A stretch of 64,000 bases of DNA from contig NZ_AP018721.1 of NCBI RefSeq assembly GCF_003967275.1, positions 2,480,001-2,544,000 on the forward strand, written 5' to 3'. This DNA is from Sulfuritortus calidifontis. GTDB lineage: Bacteria > Pseudomonadota > Gammaproteobacteria > Burkholderiales > Thiobacillaceae. This document shows positions 40,847 to 48,005 of the stretch, piece after piece (the first letter of the stretch is position 1; each line of letters starts with the position of its first letter). The position numbers and the translations under genes were made by a program. A model generated the notes under the pieces. That model saw only the letters and a program-made list of their open reading frames with translations, had not been told where the DNA came from and searched no databases.

Positions 40847-41451
40847 GCCACCCGGCCTACGAGGAAGTCCTCGCCCCGACCCAGTATTACGACCGCAATT
40901 TCCAGATCGAGGCGGCCAAGATCCTGCCCGGCGAGTACTACGTGACCGGCCGCGACATGCTGCTGGTGACGGTGCTCGGCTCCTGCGTGGCGGCCTGCGT
41001 GCGCGACCCGAAGACCGGCATCGGCGGCATGAACCATTTCATGCTGCCCGAAAGCGGCGATGCCGCCAACGTGTTGTCATCCTCCGCCCGCTATGGCGGC
41101 TACGCCATGGAGATGCTGATCAACCAGCTGATCAAGCTGGGCGCCAGCCGCAGCCGGCTCGAGGCCAAGGTCTTTGGTGGCGCCGCCGTGCTGCGCGGCT
41201 TCACCACGGTCAACGTCGGCGAAAGCAACAGCGATTTCGTGCTCGACTACCTGAGCAATGAAAAGATTCGCGTCGTCTCCCAGGACCTGCGCGGCCTCTA
41301 CCCGCGCAAGGTCTATTTCTTCCCCGCCAGCGGCCGGGTGCTGGTCAAGACCCTGAAGACCGTGCACAACAACACCATTGTCGAGCGCGAGAAGGAATAC
41401 GGCAGCCGCCTCAAGTCGTCCACCATCGCCGGCGACGTGGAGCTGTTCTGA
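40843..41451 (+). CDS. cheD: Chemoreceptor glutamine deamidase CheD
   Basis: Deamidates receptor glutamines and assists adaptation; 202 residues from ATG 40843, which overlaps the cheR stop. The catalytic region is TVLGSCVAACVRDPKTGIGGMNHFMLP, with the Cys and His of the CheD family, followed by ARYGGYAMEMLINQLIKLGA and VFGGAAVL. The C-terminus ends AGDVELF, nearly the same as the GEVELF end of the short MCP at the head of the cluster. No cheC is present, although CheC is the CheD partner in Bacillus. Confidence 0.94.
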   Translation: MSHPAYEEVLAPTQYYDRNFQIEAAKILPGEYYVTGRDMLLVTVLGSCVAACVRDPKTGIGGMNHFMLPESGDAANVLSSSARYGGYAMEMLINQLIKLGASRSRLEAKVFGGAAVLRGFTTVNVGESNSDFVLDYLSNEKIRVVSQDLRGLYPRKVYFFPASGRVLVKTLKTVHNNTIVEREKEYGSRLKSSTIAGDVELF

Positions 41452-41498
41452 TGCCGCAGCCCATCCTGTCGCCACGCCGGCCCTGAACGAACCCAGCC

Positions 41499-42548
41499 AT
41501 GTTCAAAATCAAAGTCCTCATCATCGACGACTCCGCGCTGATCCGCAGTGTGCTCAAGGAGCTGATCAACAGCCAGCCCGACATGGAGGTAGTCGGTGTC
41601 GCGCCCGATCCCTACGCCGCGCGCGAGCTGATCAAAGAGACCAATCCCGACGTGCTCACCCTCGATGTCGAGATGCCGAAGATGAATGGCCTCGAGTTTC
41701 TCGAGAAACTGATGCGCCTGCGGCCGATGCCGGTGGTGATGATCTCGACCCTGACCGAGGAAGGCTCCAACGTCACCCTCAAGGCCCTGGAACTGGGCGC
41801 GGTGGATTTCATCACCAAACCCAAGCTGGGCGTGACCGAGGGCATGCAGACGCTGACCGACGACATCGTCGGTCGCATCCGCATCGCGGCGCAGGCCCGC
41901 ATCCGCCGGCACAGCGCCAGCACCGTGGCGCCGAATCGGCCGCAGCCGATCAGCGGCCACATCCTGCATACCACGGAGAAGGTAATCTTCATCGGTTCCT
42001 CGACCGGCGGCACCGAGGCGCTGAAGGAGGTGCTGACCCGGATGCCGGCCGATGCCCCGGCGATCATGATGACCCAGCACATGCCGGAGACCTTCACCCA
42101 GTCCTTCGCCCAGCGATTGAACAGCCTGTCGGCCATGACCGTGAAAGAGGCCGTGCATAACGAACGGATCATGCCCGGCCATGCCTACCTGGCGCCGGGT
42201 CACTCGCATCTCCTGGTCCGCCGCAGCGGCGCCTACTACTACGCCGAGCTGTCGCAGGCGGCACCGGTCAACCGCCACCGGCCCTCGGTCGACGTCCTGT
42301 TCAACAGCGCCGCCCAGGCGGTCGGCGCCAACGCCATCGGCGTCATGCTCACCGGCATGGGCCGCGACGGCGCAGCGGGCATGCTGGCCATGCGCGAGGC
42401 CGGGGCCTACACCATCGCCCAGGACGAAGCGAGCTGTGTGGTCTACGGCATGCCCAAGGCGGCGGTGGAGGTCGGCGCCGTGCAGGAAGTGGCGCCGCTA
42501 CAGAACATCGCCGGGCGCATCCTCGACCGGCTGGCGCAGCGTGGCTGA
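41499..42548 (+). CDS. cheB: Chemotaxis methylesterase/glutaminase CheB
   Basis: Response-regulator methylesterase, 349 residues. The receiver domain has Asp10/Asp11 and phosphoacceptor Asp56 ([16 protein letters not shown]). After a linker (about 125-155) the catalytic domain shows [11 protein letters not shown] (nucleophile Ser in SSTGG), [17 protein letters not shown] and [13 protein letters not shown] (catalytic Asp). It starts 47 bp after cheD and completes the adaptation set CheR-CheD-CheB. Confidence 0.95.
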   Translation: MFKIKVLIIDDSALIRSVLKELINSQPDMEVVGVAPDPYAARELIKETNPDVLTLDVEMPKMNGLEFLEKLMRLRPMPVVMISTLTEEGSNVTLKALELGAVDFITKPKLGVTEGMQTLTDDIVGRIRIAAQARIRRHSASTVAPNRPQPISGHILHTTEKVIFIGSSTGGTEALKEVLTRMPADAPAIMMTQHMPETFTQSFAQRLNSLSAMTVKEAVHNERIMPGHAYLAPGHSHLLVRRSGAYYYAELSQAAPVNRHRPSVDVLFNSAAQAVGANAIGVMLTGMGRDGAAGMLAMREAGAYTIAQDEASCVVYGMPKAAVEVGAVQEVAPLQNIAGRILDRLAQRG

Positions 42549-42643
42549 GCATCCGCCCGAGGCCCTGCCAAGCGCGCGCAGGCACGCTATCATGCAAATT
42601 GATACCTTTTTCCGCAGTACCGTCAGTGATCGAAGGGGAGACC

Positions 42644-42952
42644 ATGCAAATCAGCAGCCGCAGCACCGACAACCAGACCACCCTGTCGCTCCAGGGTCGC
42701 TTCGATTTCCACACCCACCGGGACTTCCGGGGCGCCTACGAACAGGCCCTGGAAGATGCCGCCACCCGCGAGATCGTCATCGACCTCGGCGGCGTCGACT
42801 ACCTCGACAGCTCGGCCCTGGGCATGCTGTTGCTCTTGCGCGAGCGGGCCGAGAGCCTGGGCAAGACCGTGTCCCTGAGCAAGATGCAGGGCACGGTCAA
42901 GCAAGTCCTCGACGTCGCCAATTTCGACAAGATCTTCGTCATGAAGCCTTGA
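42644..42952 (+). CDS. STAS-domain anti-sigma-factor antagonist
   Basis: A 102-residue single STAS domain, SpoIIAA/RsbV type. Start ATG 42644 has a strong ribosome site (AAGGGGAG). The core signature VIDLGGVDYLDSSALGMLLLLRERA contains the phosphorylatable Ser of the DSS motif (Ser60 or Ser61). It ends 13 bp before the REC-PP2C-HATPase gene, whose domains are the expected kinase and phosphatase for this serine. Where the output acts (sigma factor, diguanylate cyclase or other) cannot be seen in the window. Confidence 0.9.
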   Translation: MQISSRSTDNQTTLSLQGRFDFHTHRDFRGAYEQALEDAATREIVIDLGGVDYLDSSALGMLLLLRERAESLGKTVSLSKMQGTVKQVLDVANFDKIFVMKP

Positions 42953-42965
42953 GCCGGACGCCTCG

Positions 42966-44666
42966 ATGCGACCGCTCAAGGTCCTGATCGTCGACGACAC
43001 CCTGGCCAACGCCAAGCTGGTCGAGACTGTCGTCAACCGCCTGGGCCACACCTCGATCCTGGCCGAAAACGGCCAGCGCGCCCTCGATCTGTTCGAATCC
43101 GAGCAGCCCGACCTGGTGCTGATGGACGTGATGATGCCGGTGATGGATGGCATCACCGCCACCCAGGCCCTGCGTGCCCGCCTGCGCAGCCTCAATAGAT
43201 GGGTGCCGATCCTCCTGCTGTCAGCCCTCGACGACATCAGCGACATCGTGCGCGGCCTCGAGGCCGGCGCCGACGACTATGTGGTCAAGCCGGTCAACAT
43301 CCAGCTGCTCAAGGCCAAGCTGCAGAACTTCACCCACCAGGTCGAGATGCAGGAACAGATCCTGCGGCACACGGCCGAACTGGAACACTGGCACGCCATG
43401 GCCCAGCAGCAGTCCGAGCTGGGCAGCCACATCATGGACCGCCTGATCAACGCCGGCGGCGTCAGCAACGCCCTGGTCAGCCAGTTCAACATCCCGGCCG
43501 ACACCTTCAGCGGCGACCTGATCTGCGCCGCGCGCACACCGGACGACATCACCCATCTGCTGCTGGCCGACGCCACCGGCCACGGTCTGCCGGCGGCGCT
43601 GAGCGCCATCCCCATCGCCGGCGCCTTCTATCGGATGACCGAAAAGGGCTTCCCGATCTCCAGTATCGCCCGCGAGATGAATACCAAGCTGCGCCAGTTT
43701 CTGCCGGCCGACCGCTTCGTCGCCGCCACCCTGGCCGCGATCGACGTCAAGGACCAGGTGATCGAGGTCTGGAACGGTGGCAATCCCAGCGCCCTGCTGA
43801 TCGGCGCGAGTGGCAATCTGCTCAAGGACTGGCCTTCGCAGCACCCGCCGCTCGGCGTGCTGCCCGAGGCGGCGTTCTCCGAACTGGTCGAGACCATCAG
43901 CTACAAGGAAGACTGCAACCTGTTGATCTGTTCCGACGGCCTCTGGGAAGCGGAAAGTCCCAGCGGCCAGCGCATCGACCGCGGGCGCATCCTCGACCTG
44001 TTCGCCGCGACCGACAAGGATCAACACCTGACAGGCCTGCAGTCACTGGTGCAAAACCACTTGGCCGGGGCTCCCGCCCTGGACGACATCTCCGGCCTGC
44101 TGGCCTGGATTCCCATCGAGCGCCGGGCCGTGCCGCGCGTCGAGGGCGGCCAGGCAAAGCCCCATCTCTCGCACAAGGGCGAATGGCACCTGGCCATCTC
44201 CTACTGGGCTGACGAATTGAAATACCTCGACGTCGTGCCCGACCTGCTGGACCTGATCTGCCAGGTCCAGGTGTTGAAGCCGCACAAGAGTTCGCTGTTC
44301 ATCGTCCTCTCAGAGCTGTTCAACAACGCCCTCGATCACGGCTTGCTCGGGCTCGACTCCAAGCTGAAGGCGAGCGGCGACTTCGAACAATACATGCAAC
44401 AACGGGAGGCCAGGCTGACTGAGTTGGATGACGGCCGGATCGACATCAGCTTCTGGCTGCACAACAGCGACGACGCGACTGTGCTCGATATCAAGCTGAC
44501 CGACAGTGGCGACGGCTTCGATTACGAGCGGTATCTGGATGAAGAAAGCCTGCTCAGACAGACCGCGCTGCCGCACGGCCGTGGCCTGGCCCTGGTCCGC
44601 AGCCTGTGCAGCCAGCTGCGCTATGCCGGCAGCGGCAACCAGGTGATCGCCCGCTACGTTTTGTAA
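42966..44666 (+). CDS. REC-PP2C-HATPase partner-switching response regulator
   Basis: A 566-residue protein with three modules. The receiver (1-120) has Asp10/Asp11 and phosphoacceptor Asp54. A short coiled coil (about 125-150) leads to a SpoIIE/RsbU-type PP2C phosphatase (about 170-385; FSGDLICAART, LLADATGHGLPAALSA, LICSDGLWEAES). The C-terminal RsbW-like GHKL kinase (about 425-565) has the N-box LSELFNNALDHGLLG, then KLTDSGDGFD and GRGLALVRSLC. The same layout occurs in HsbR of Pseudomonas and CrsR of Shewanella, which switch anti-sigma antagonists. The neighbouring STAS protein is the likely substrate; CheA could phosphorylate the receiver. Confidence 0.9.
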   Translation: MRPLKVLIVDDTLANAKLVETVVNRLGHTSILAENGQRALDLFESEQPDLVLMDVMMPVMDGITATQALRARLRSLNRWVPILLLSALDDISDIVRGLEAGADDYVVKPVNIQLLKAKLQNFTHQVEMQEQILRHTAELEHWHAMAQQQSELGSHIMDRLINAGGVSNALVSQFNIPADTFSGDLICAARTPDDITHLLLADATGHGLPAALSAIPIAGAFYRMTEKGFPISSIAREMNTKLRQFLPADRFVAATLAAIDVKDQVIEVWNGGNPSALLIGASGNLLKDWPSQHPPLGVLPEAAFSELVETISYKEDCNLLICSDGLWEAESPSGQRIDRGRILDLFAATDKDQHLTGLQSLVQNHLAGAPALDDISGLLAWIPIERRAVPRVEGGQAKPHLSHKGEWHLAISYWADELKYLDVVPDLLDLICQVQVLKPHKSSLFIVLSELFNNALDHGLLGLDSKLKASGDFEQYMQQREARLTELDDGRIDISFWLHNSDDATVLDIKLTDSGDGFDYERYLDEESLLRQTALPHGRGLALVRSLCSQLRYAGSGNQVIARYVL

Positions 44667-44677
44667 TCCGGCAAGGA

Positions 44678-46399
44678 TCAGCCGTTCAGGCGCTCGAGCA
44701 GGGCCTGGATGCGCAGCGGGTCGCCGGCCTTGAGCAGCTTGGTCGCCTGCGGCGTCAACTCGCCGACATGGCTGCGCAGGACCTGCTGCTTGACCGAGAG
44801 CAGGTGGGCCGGATGCATGGAGAAACTGCGCAGGCCCAGGCCCAGCAGCAGCCGGGTCAGTTTCGGGTCGCCCGCCATCTCGCCGCAGACCGAGACCGAC
44901 TTCTTCAAGCGCCGGCCGACCGCCAGGGTGTGGCGGATCAACTGGATCACCCCCGGATGCAAGGGATCATAAAGGTGGGCCACCGCGTCGTCGGTGCGGT
45001 CGATCGCCAGGGTGTACTGAATCAGGTCGTTGGTGCCGATGGAGAGGAAATCCAGTTTCTTGGCGAACCACTCGGCCGCCAGGGCGGCGGCAGGGATCTC
45101 GATCATGCCGCCGACCGGGATGGCCTCATCGAACAAATGCCCGTCCTGGCGCAGGCTGTCCTTGGCCTGCTCGATCAGGGCCAGGGCCTGGTCGAGTTCG
45201 GCCAGGCTGGCCAGCATGGGGATCAGGATGCGTGCCCGACCGTAATGACTGGCGCGCAGGATGGCGCGCAGCTGGGTCAGGAACAGCTGCGGCTCGGACA
45301 GGCAGAGCCGGATTGCGCGCAGGCCCAGGGCCGGGTTGACGCTGGCCTGCGGCAGCCAGGCCAGCGACTTGTCGGCGCCGACGTCGAGGGTACGGATCAC
45401 CACCGGCCGACCCTTGGTCGCCTCGACCACATGGCGGTAGGCCTCGAACTGCTCCTCTTCCGACGGCAGGTCGGCCCGGTTGAGGAAGAGGAATTCGCTG
45501 CGGAACAGGCCGATGCCGGCCGCCTTCTCCTCCATCGCCTCATGCACGTCCTGCGGCATGTCGATGTTGGCCAAGAGCTCCACCTCGATGCCGTCGAGCG
45601 TGGTCGACGGACTGGTCTTCAGCCGCTTGAGCTTCTGCTGTTCCAGCCGCCACTGGTTGTGGCGTAGCCGGTATTCCTCGAGGACGGTGTTGTCGGGATC
45701 GACGATGACCACGCCGGCCACGCCGTCGACGATCAGCATGTCGCCTTCGTTGATCAGGCCGCGGGCGTTGTGCAGCGCCATGACCGAGGGCAGGTTCAGG
45801 CTGCGTGCGAGGATGGCGGTGTGCGAGGTGCTGCCGCCCAGATCGGTGATGAAGGCGGCGAAGGTCTGCCGCTTGAACAGCACCATGTCGGCCGGCGACA
45901 GGTCGTGGGCGACCAGCACCGAAGGCTCGTCGGCCAGCTTGAGCGGGGCATGGCCGGGATGCCCCATCAGGGCCTTGAGGATCTTGTCGGCCACCTGCCG
46001 CACGTCGTGCTTGCGCTCGCGCAGGTAGGCGTCCTCGATCGCCTCGAACTGGCCGATCAGGGCCTCGGTCTGCTGGGCCAGCGCCCATTCGGCATTGCAG
46101 CGGGTGTCCTGGATCAGCTGCTTGGGCACCTCGGCGATCATGGAGTCGTCGAGAAACATCAGATGCAGGTCGAGAAAGGCCGCCAGCTCAGCCGGCGCAC
46201 CTTCCGGGATGTGGTCGCGGGTCGACAGCATCTCGGCCCGCACCTGCTCGATCGCCTCGGCGAAACGGGCGATCTCCTCGGCCAGATGCTCCTCGCGCAG
46301 CACATAGTGCGGCACCTCCAGCCGGGCATGGGAATACAACTGGGCACGGCCGATGGCATAGCCGCCGGAGACGCCGATACCGTGCAGGGTGAAGCTCAT
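44678..46399 (-). CDS. ptsI: Phosphoenolpyruvate-protein phosphotransferase (PTS enzyme I)
   Basis: First enzyme of the phosphotransferase system; takes phosphate from PEP and passes it to HPr. The 573 residues are standard. The phosphorylated His193 lies in GGSTSHTAILARSLNLPSV; the PEP-binding TIM-barrel shows FRSEFLFLNR and GIMIEIPAAAL-type sequence (here GGMIEIPAAALAAEWFAKKLDFLSIGTNDL), with the catalytic Cys in SVCGEMAGD. It is convergent with the partner-switching gene and is the third gene of an EIIA-HPr-EI set without a sugar permease, typical of betaproteobacteria, where the set is thought to be regulatory. Confidence 0.96.
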   Translation of the reverse strand: MSFTLHGIGVSGGYAIGRAQLYSHARLEVPHYVLREEHLAEEIARFAEAIEQVRAEMLSTRDHIPEGAPAELAAFLDLHLMFLDDSMIAEVPKQLIQDTRCNAEWALAQQTEALIGQFEAIEDAYLRERKHDVRQVADKILKALMGHPGHAPLKLADEPSVLVAHDLSPADMVLFKRQTFAAFITDLGGSTSHTAILARSLNLPSVMALHNARGLINEGDMLIVDGVAGVVIVDPDNTVLEEYRLRHNQWRLEQQKLKRLKTSPSTTLDGIEVELLANIDMPQDVHEAMEEKAAGIGLFRSEFLFLNRADLPSEEEQFEAYRHVVEATKGRPVVIRTLDVGADKSLAWLPQASVNPALGLRAIRLCLSEPQLFLTQLRAILRASHYGRARILIPMLASLAELDQALALIEQAKDSLRQDGHLFDEAIPVGGMIEIPAAALAAEWFAKKLDFLSIGTNDLIQYTLAIDRTDDAVAHLYDPLHPGVIQLIRHTLAVGRRLKKSVSVCGEMAGDPKLTRLLLGLGLRSFSMHPAHLLSVKQQVLRSHVGELTPQATKLLKAGDPLRIQALLERLNG

Positions 46400-46400
46400 G

Positions 46401-46483
46401 ACGCGTGAGGCGTGAGGGGTGAGGCGTGAGGAGCAAATGCCCGGAGTGTTTTTCGCCTGACGCCTAACACCTCACGCCTCACC
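46401..46483. repeat. GTGAGGC-type inverted repeat between ptsH and ptsI
   Basis: The 88-bp gap between ptsH and ptsI is filled by short repeats of CGTGAGG/GGTGAGG (46403-46431) facing their complements at 46460-46483. The best arms are 14 bp and perfect: GGTGAGGCGTGAGG (46418-46431) and CCTCACGCCTCACC (46470-46483). They form a strong hairpin in the ptsH-ptsI mRNA and may set the ratio of the two products. It looks like a dispersed palindromic repeat, but there is only one copy here. Confidence 0.75.
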
Positions 46484-46487
46484 ATGA

Positions 46488-46757
46488 TCACTCCCCCTCG
46501 CCGAATTTGTCCGCGATCAACGCGACCAGGGCATCGGTAGCCTCGGCCTCGTCCGGGCCGTGCACCTCCAGCTTGAGCCGGCTGCCCTTGGCCGCGGCCA
46601 GCATCATCACGCCCATGATGCTCTTGGCGTTGACCCGGCGACTCTCGCGCGAGAGCCAGACCTCGGATTGGAACTGGCCGGCCAGGCGGGTCAGCTTGGC
46701 CGAGGCCCGGGCATGCAGGCCCAGCTTGTTGATGATGTCGACTTCGCGTTCAACCAT
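46488..46757 (-). CDS. ptsH: Phosphocarrier protein HPr
   Basis: HPr-type phosphocarrier, 89 residues. The phosphorylated His15 is in KLGLHARASAKL, and Ser46 lies in NAKSIMGVMMLAA, the residue phosphorylated by HPr kinase in regulatory PTS systems. hprK is not in the window. The gene overlaps the upstream EIIA gene by 8 bp, and ptsI follows after an 88-bp repeat-filled gap. Confidence 0.95.
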   Translation of the reverse strand: MVEREVDIINKLGLHARASAKLTRLAGQFQSEVWLSRESRRVNAKSIMGVMMLAAAKGSRLKLEVHGPDEAEATDALVALIADKFGEGE

Positions 46758-47145
46758 GGCAGTGGGTCACGTGGAAGGTGCCGTCGCGGCCGCCCTGCAG
46801 GGCGCGCTCGATCAAGGTGGGCAGGGGCTCGTGCCGATAGGTCAGCACCTTGAGCAGCATGGGCAGGTTGACCCCGGCCACCAGTTCGATCCGGCCCGGC
46901 TCGATCAGGCTGCACAGCATGTTGCAGGGGGTGGCGCCGTAGATGTCGGCCATCACCAGCACACCGTCGCCGGTGTCGAGCTCGGCCAGCTGGGCGCGGG
47001 CGACGGCGACGATCTCGGTGGTGTTGGAGCAATCGTGGATGTCCAGCGGCAGCAGCTTGGCGGGTCGACCACCGAGGACATAGGTGGCGCATTCGATGAG
47101 GCTTTCGCCCAAGGTGCCGTGGGCGACGATGAGAAGACCGATCAT
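46750..47145 (-). CDS. PTS mannose/fructose-family EIIA protein (ManX-like)
   Basis: A 131-residue EIIA of the mannose family. The start ATG 47145 gives MIGLLIVAHGTLGESL, with the phosphorylated His9; GDGVLVMADIYGATPCNML is the second family signature. There is no EIIB/C/D gene nearby, so it is probably a regulatory phosphate sink, as proposed for other betaproteobacteria with this EIIA-HPr-EI set. The longer open frame upstream of 47145 is not supported by family alignment. It overlaps ptsH by 8 bp and is divergent from the DJ-1 family gene. Confidence 0.92.
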   Translation of the reverse strand: MIGLLIVAHGTLGESLIECATYVLGGRPAKLLPLDIHDCSNTTEIVAVARAQLAELDTGDGVLVMADIYGATPCNMLCSLIEPGRIELVAGVNLPMLLKVLTYRHEPLPTLIERALQGGRDGTFHVTHCHG

Positions 47146-47199
47146 GTAGACTGTGCCGTGTCGTGCGAATTTCGGCGCTATTTTACCCTTGCCCAGCCC

Positions 47200-47913
47200 A
47201 TGGCCCGCATCCTTTTTGTACTTAGCTCGGCTAGTGCATTGCACCTAAGTGACGGCCGCGATATCGCCACCGGTTTCTGGGCCCAGGAGTTCATCCCGCC
47301 CTTCGAGGCCTTCCGCCAGGCCGGCCACAAAGTCGACATCGCCACCCCGGAAGGCCGGCCGGCGGTGCTCGACGCCCTCTGCCTCGCCCCCGAGTTTCAC
47401 CAGGACGACCCCGGCCGCCCTGCGCGGCTGCAGGCCGCCCTGGCCGCCCTGCCCGACTGGCAGGCGCCGCTCGCAGCAACGGCCGTCAACGCCGAGGATT
47501 ACGCGGCGATCTTTTTCCCCGGCGGCCATGGCCCGGTGGTCGATCTGGCCGGGGATGCGGCGGTCGGCCGTCTGGTCGCGGCCATCCATGGCGCCGGCGG
47601 CCTCATCGGCGCCATCTGTCACGGCCCCGCCGGGCTGTTGCCGGCGCGCGCGGCTGGCCGCTGGCCCTTCGCCGGCTACCGCATGACCTGCTTCTCGCCC
47701 GAGGAAGAACGCGAGGCCGGCCTGGCCGAGCGCCTGCCCTGGCTGCTGGCCGAGCGCCTGGCCGCCCTGGGCGGGCAGCTCACCTTCGCCCCGCCCGGCC
47801 AGGCCCATGTCGTGGTCGACCGGCGCCTCATCACCGGCCAGAACCCGGCCTCGGCGCCGGGCCTGGCCCAAGCCATGCTGAATGCGCTGACCACGCGCGG
47901 TGCGGGGTTATAA
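47200..47913 (+). CDS. DJ-1/PfpI-family class I glutamine amidotransferase-like protein
   Basis: A 237-residue cytosolic protein of the DJ-1/PfpI superfamily, closest in look to Hsp31/glyoxalase III-like members. Signatures are YAAIFFPGGHGPVVDLAGD and the nucleophile elbow GAICHGPAGLL with its Cys. The segment GFWAQEFIPPFEAFRQAGHKVDIATPEG is the usual N-terminal part. Start ATG 47200 is chosen by homology-like length; the frame is open further upstream but lies over the divergent EIIA. Possible roles include methylglyoxal handling or protein repair; the sequence does not decide. Confidence 0.88.
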   Translation: MARILFVLSSASALHLSDGRDIATGFWAQEFIPPFEAFRQAGHKVDIATPEGRPAVLDALCLAPEFHQDDPGRPARLQAALAALPDWQAPLAATAVNAEDYAAIFFPGGHGPVVDLAGDAAVGRLVAAIHGAGGLIGAICHGPAGLLPARAAGRWPFAGYRMTCFSPEEEREAGLAERLPWLLAERLAALGGQLTFAPPGQAHVVVDRRLITGQNPASAPGLAQAMLNALTTRGAGL

Positions 47914-47963
47914 AAGCCGCGCCGGCCAAGTAAAATCACGACTTTAAGCGCGCCCGAGAAGGC

Positions 47964-47996
47964 GCGGAGCGGCAGTCGAGTATCGCCCCGCTCCGC
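47964..47996. repeat. Hairpin just upstream of the FAD/Fe-S oxidoreductase start
   Basis: A 9-bp perfect stem (GCGGAGCGG / CCGCTCCGC) with a 15-nt loop ends 9 nt before the ATG at 48006. No Shine-Dalgarno sequence is visible between it and the ATG, so it could affect translation initiation or be a terminator-like stem after the DJ-1 family gene. Confidence 0.5.
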
Positions 47997-48005
47997 ACTG
48001 ACCCC

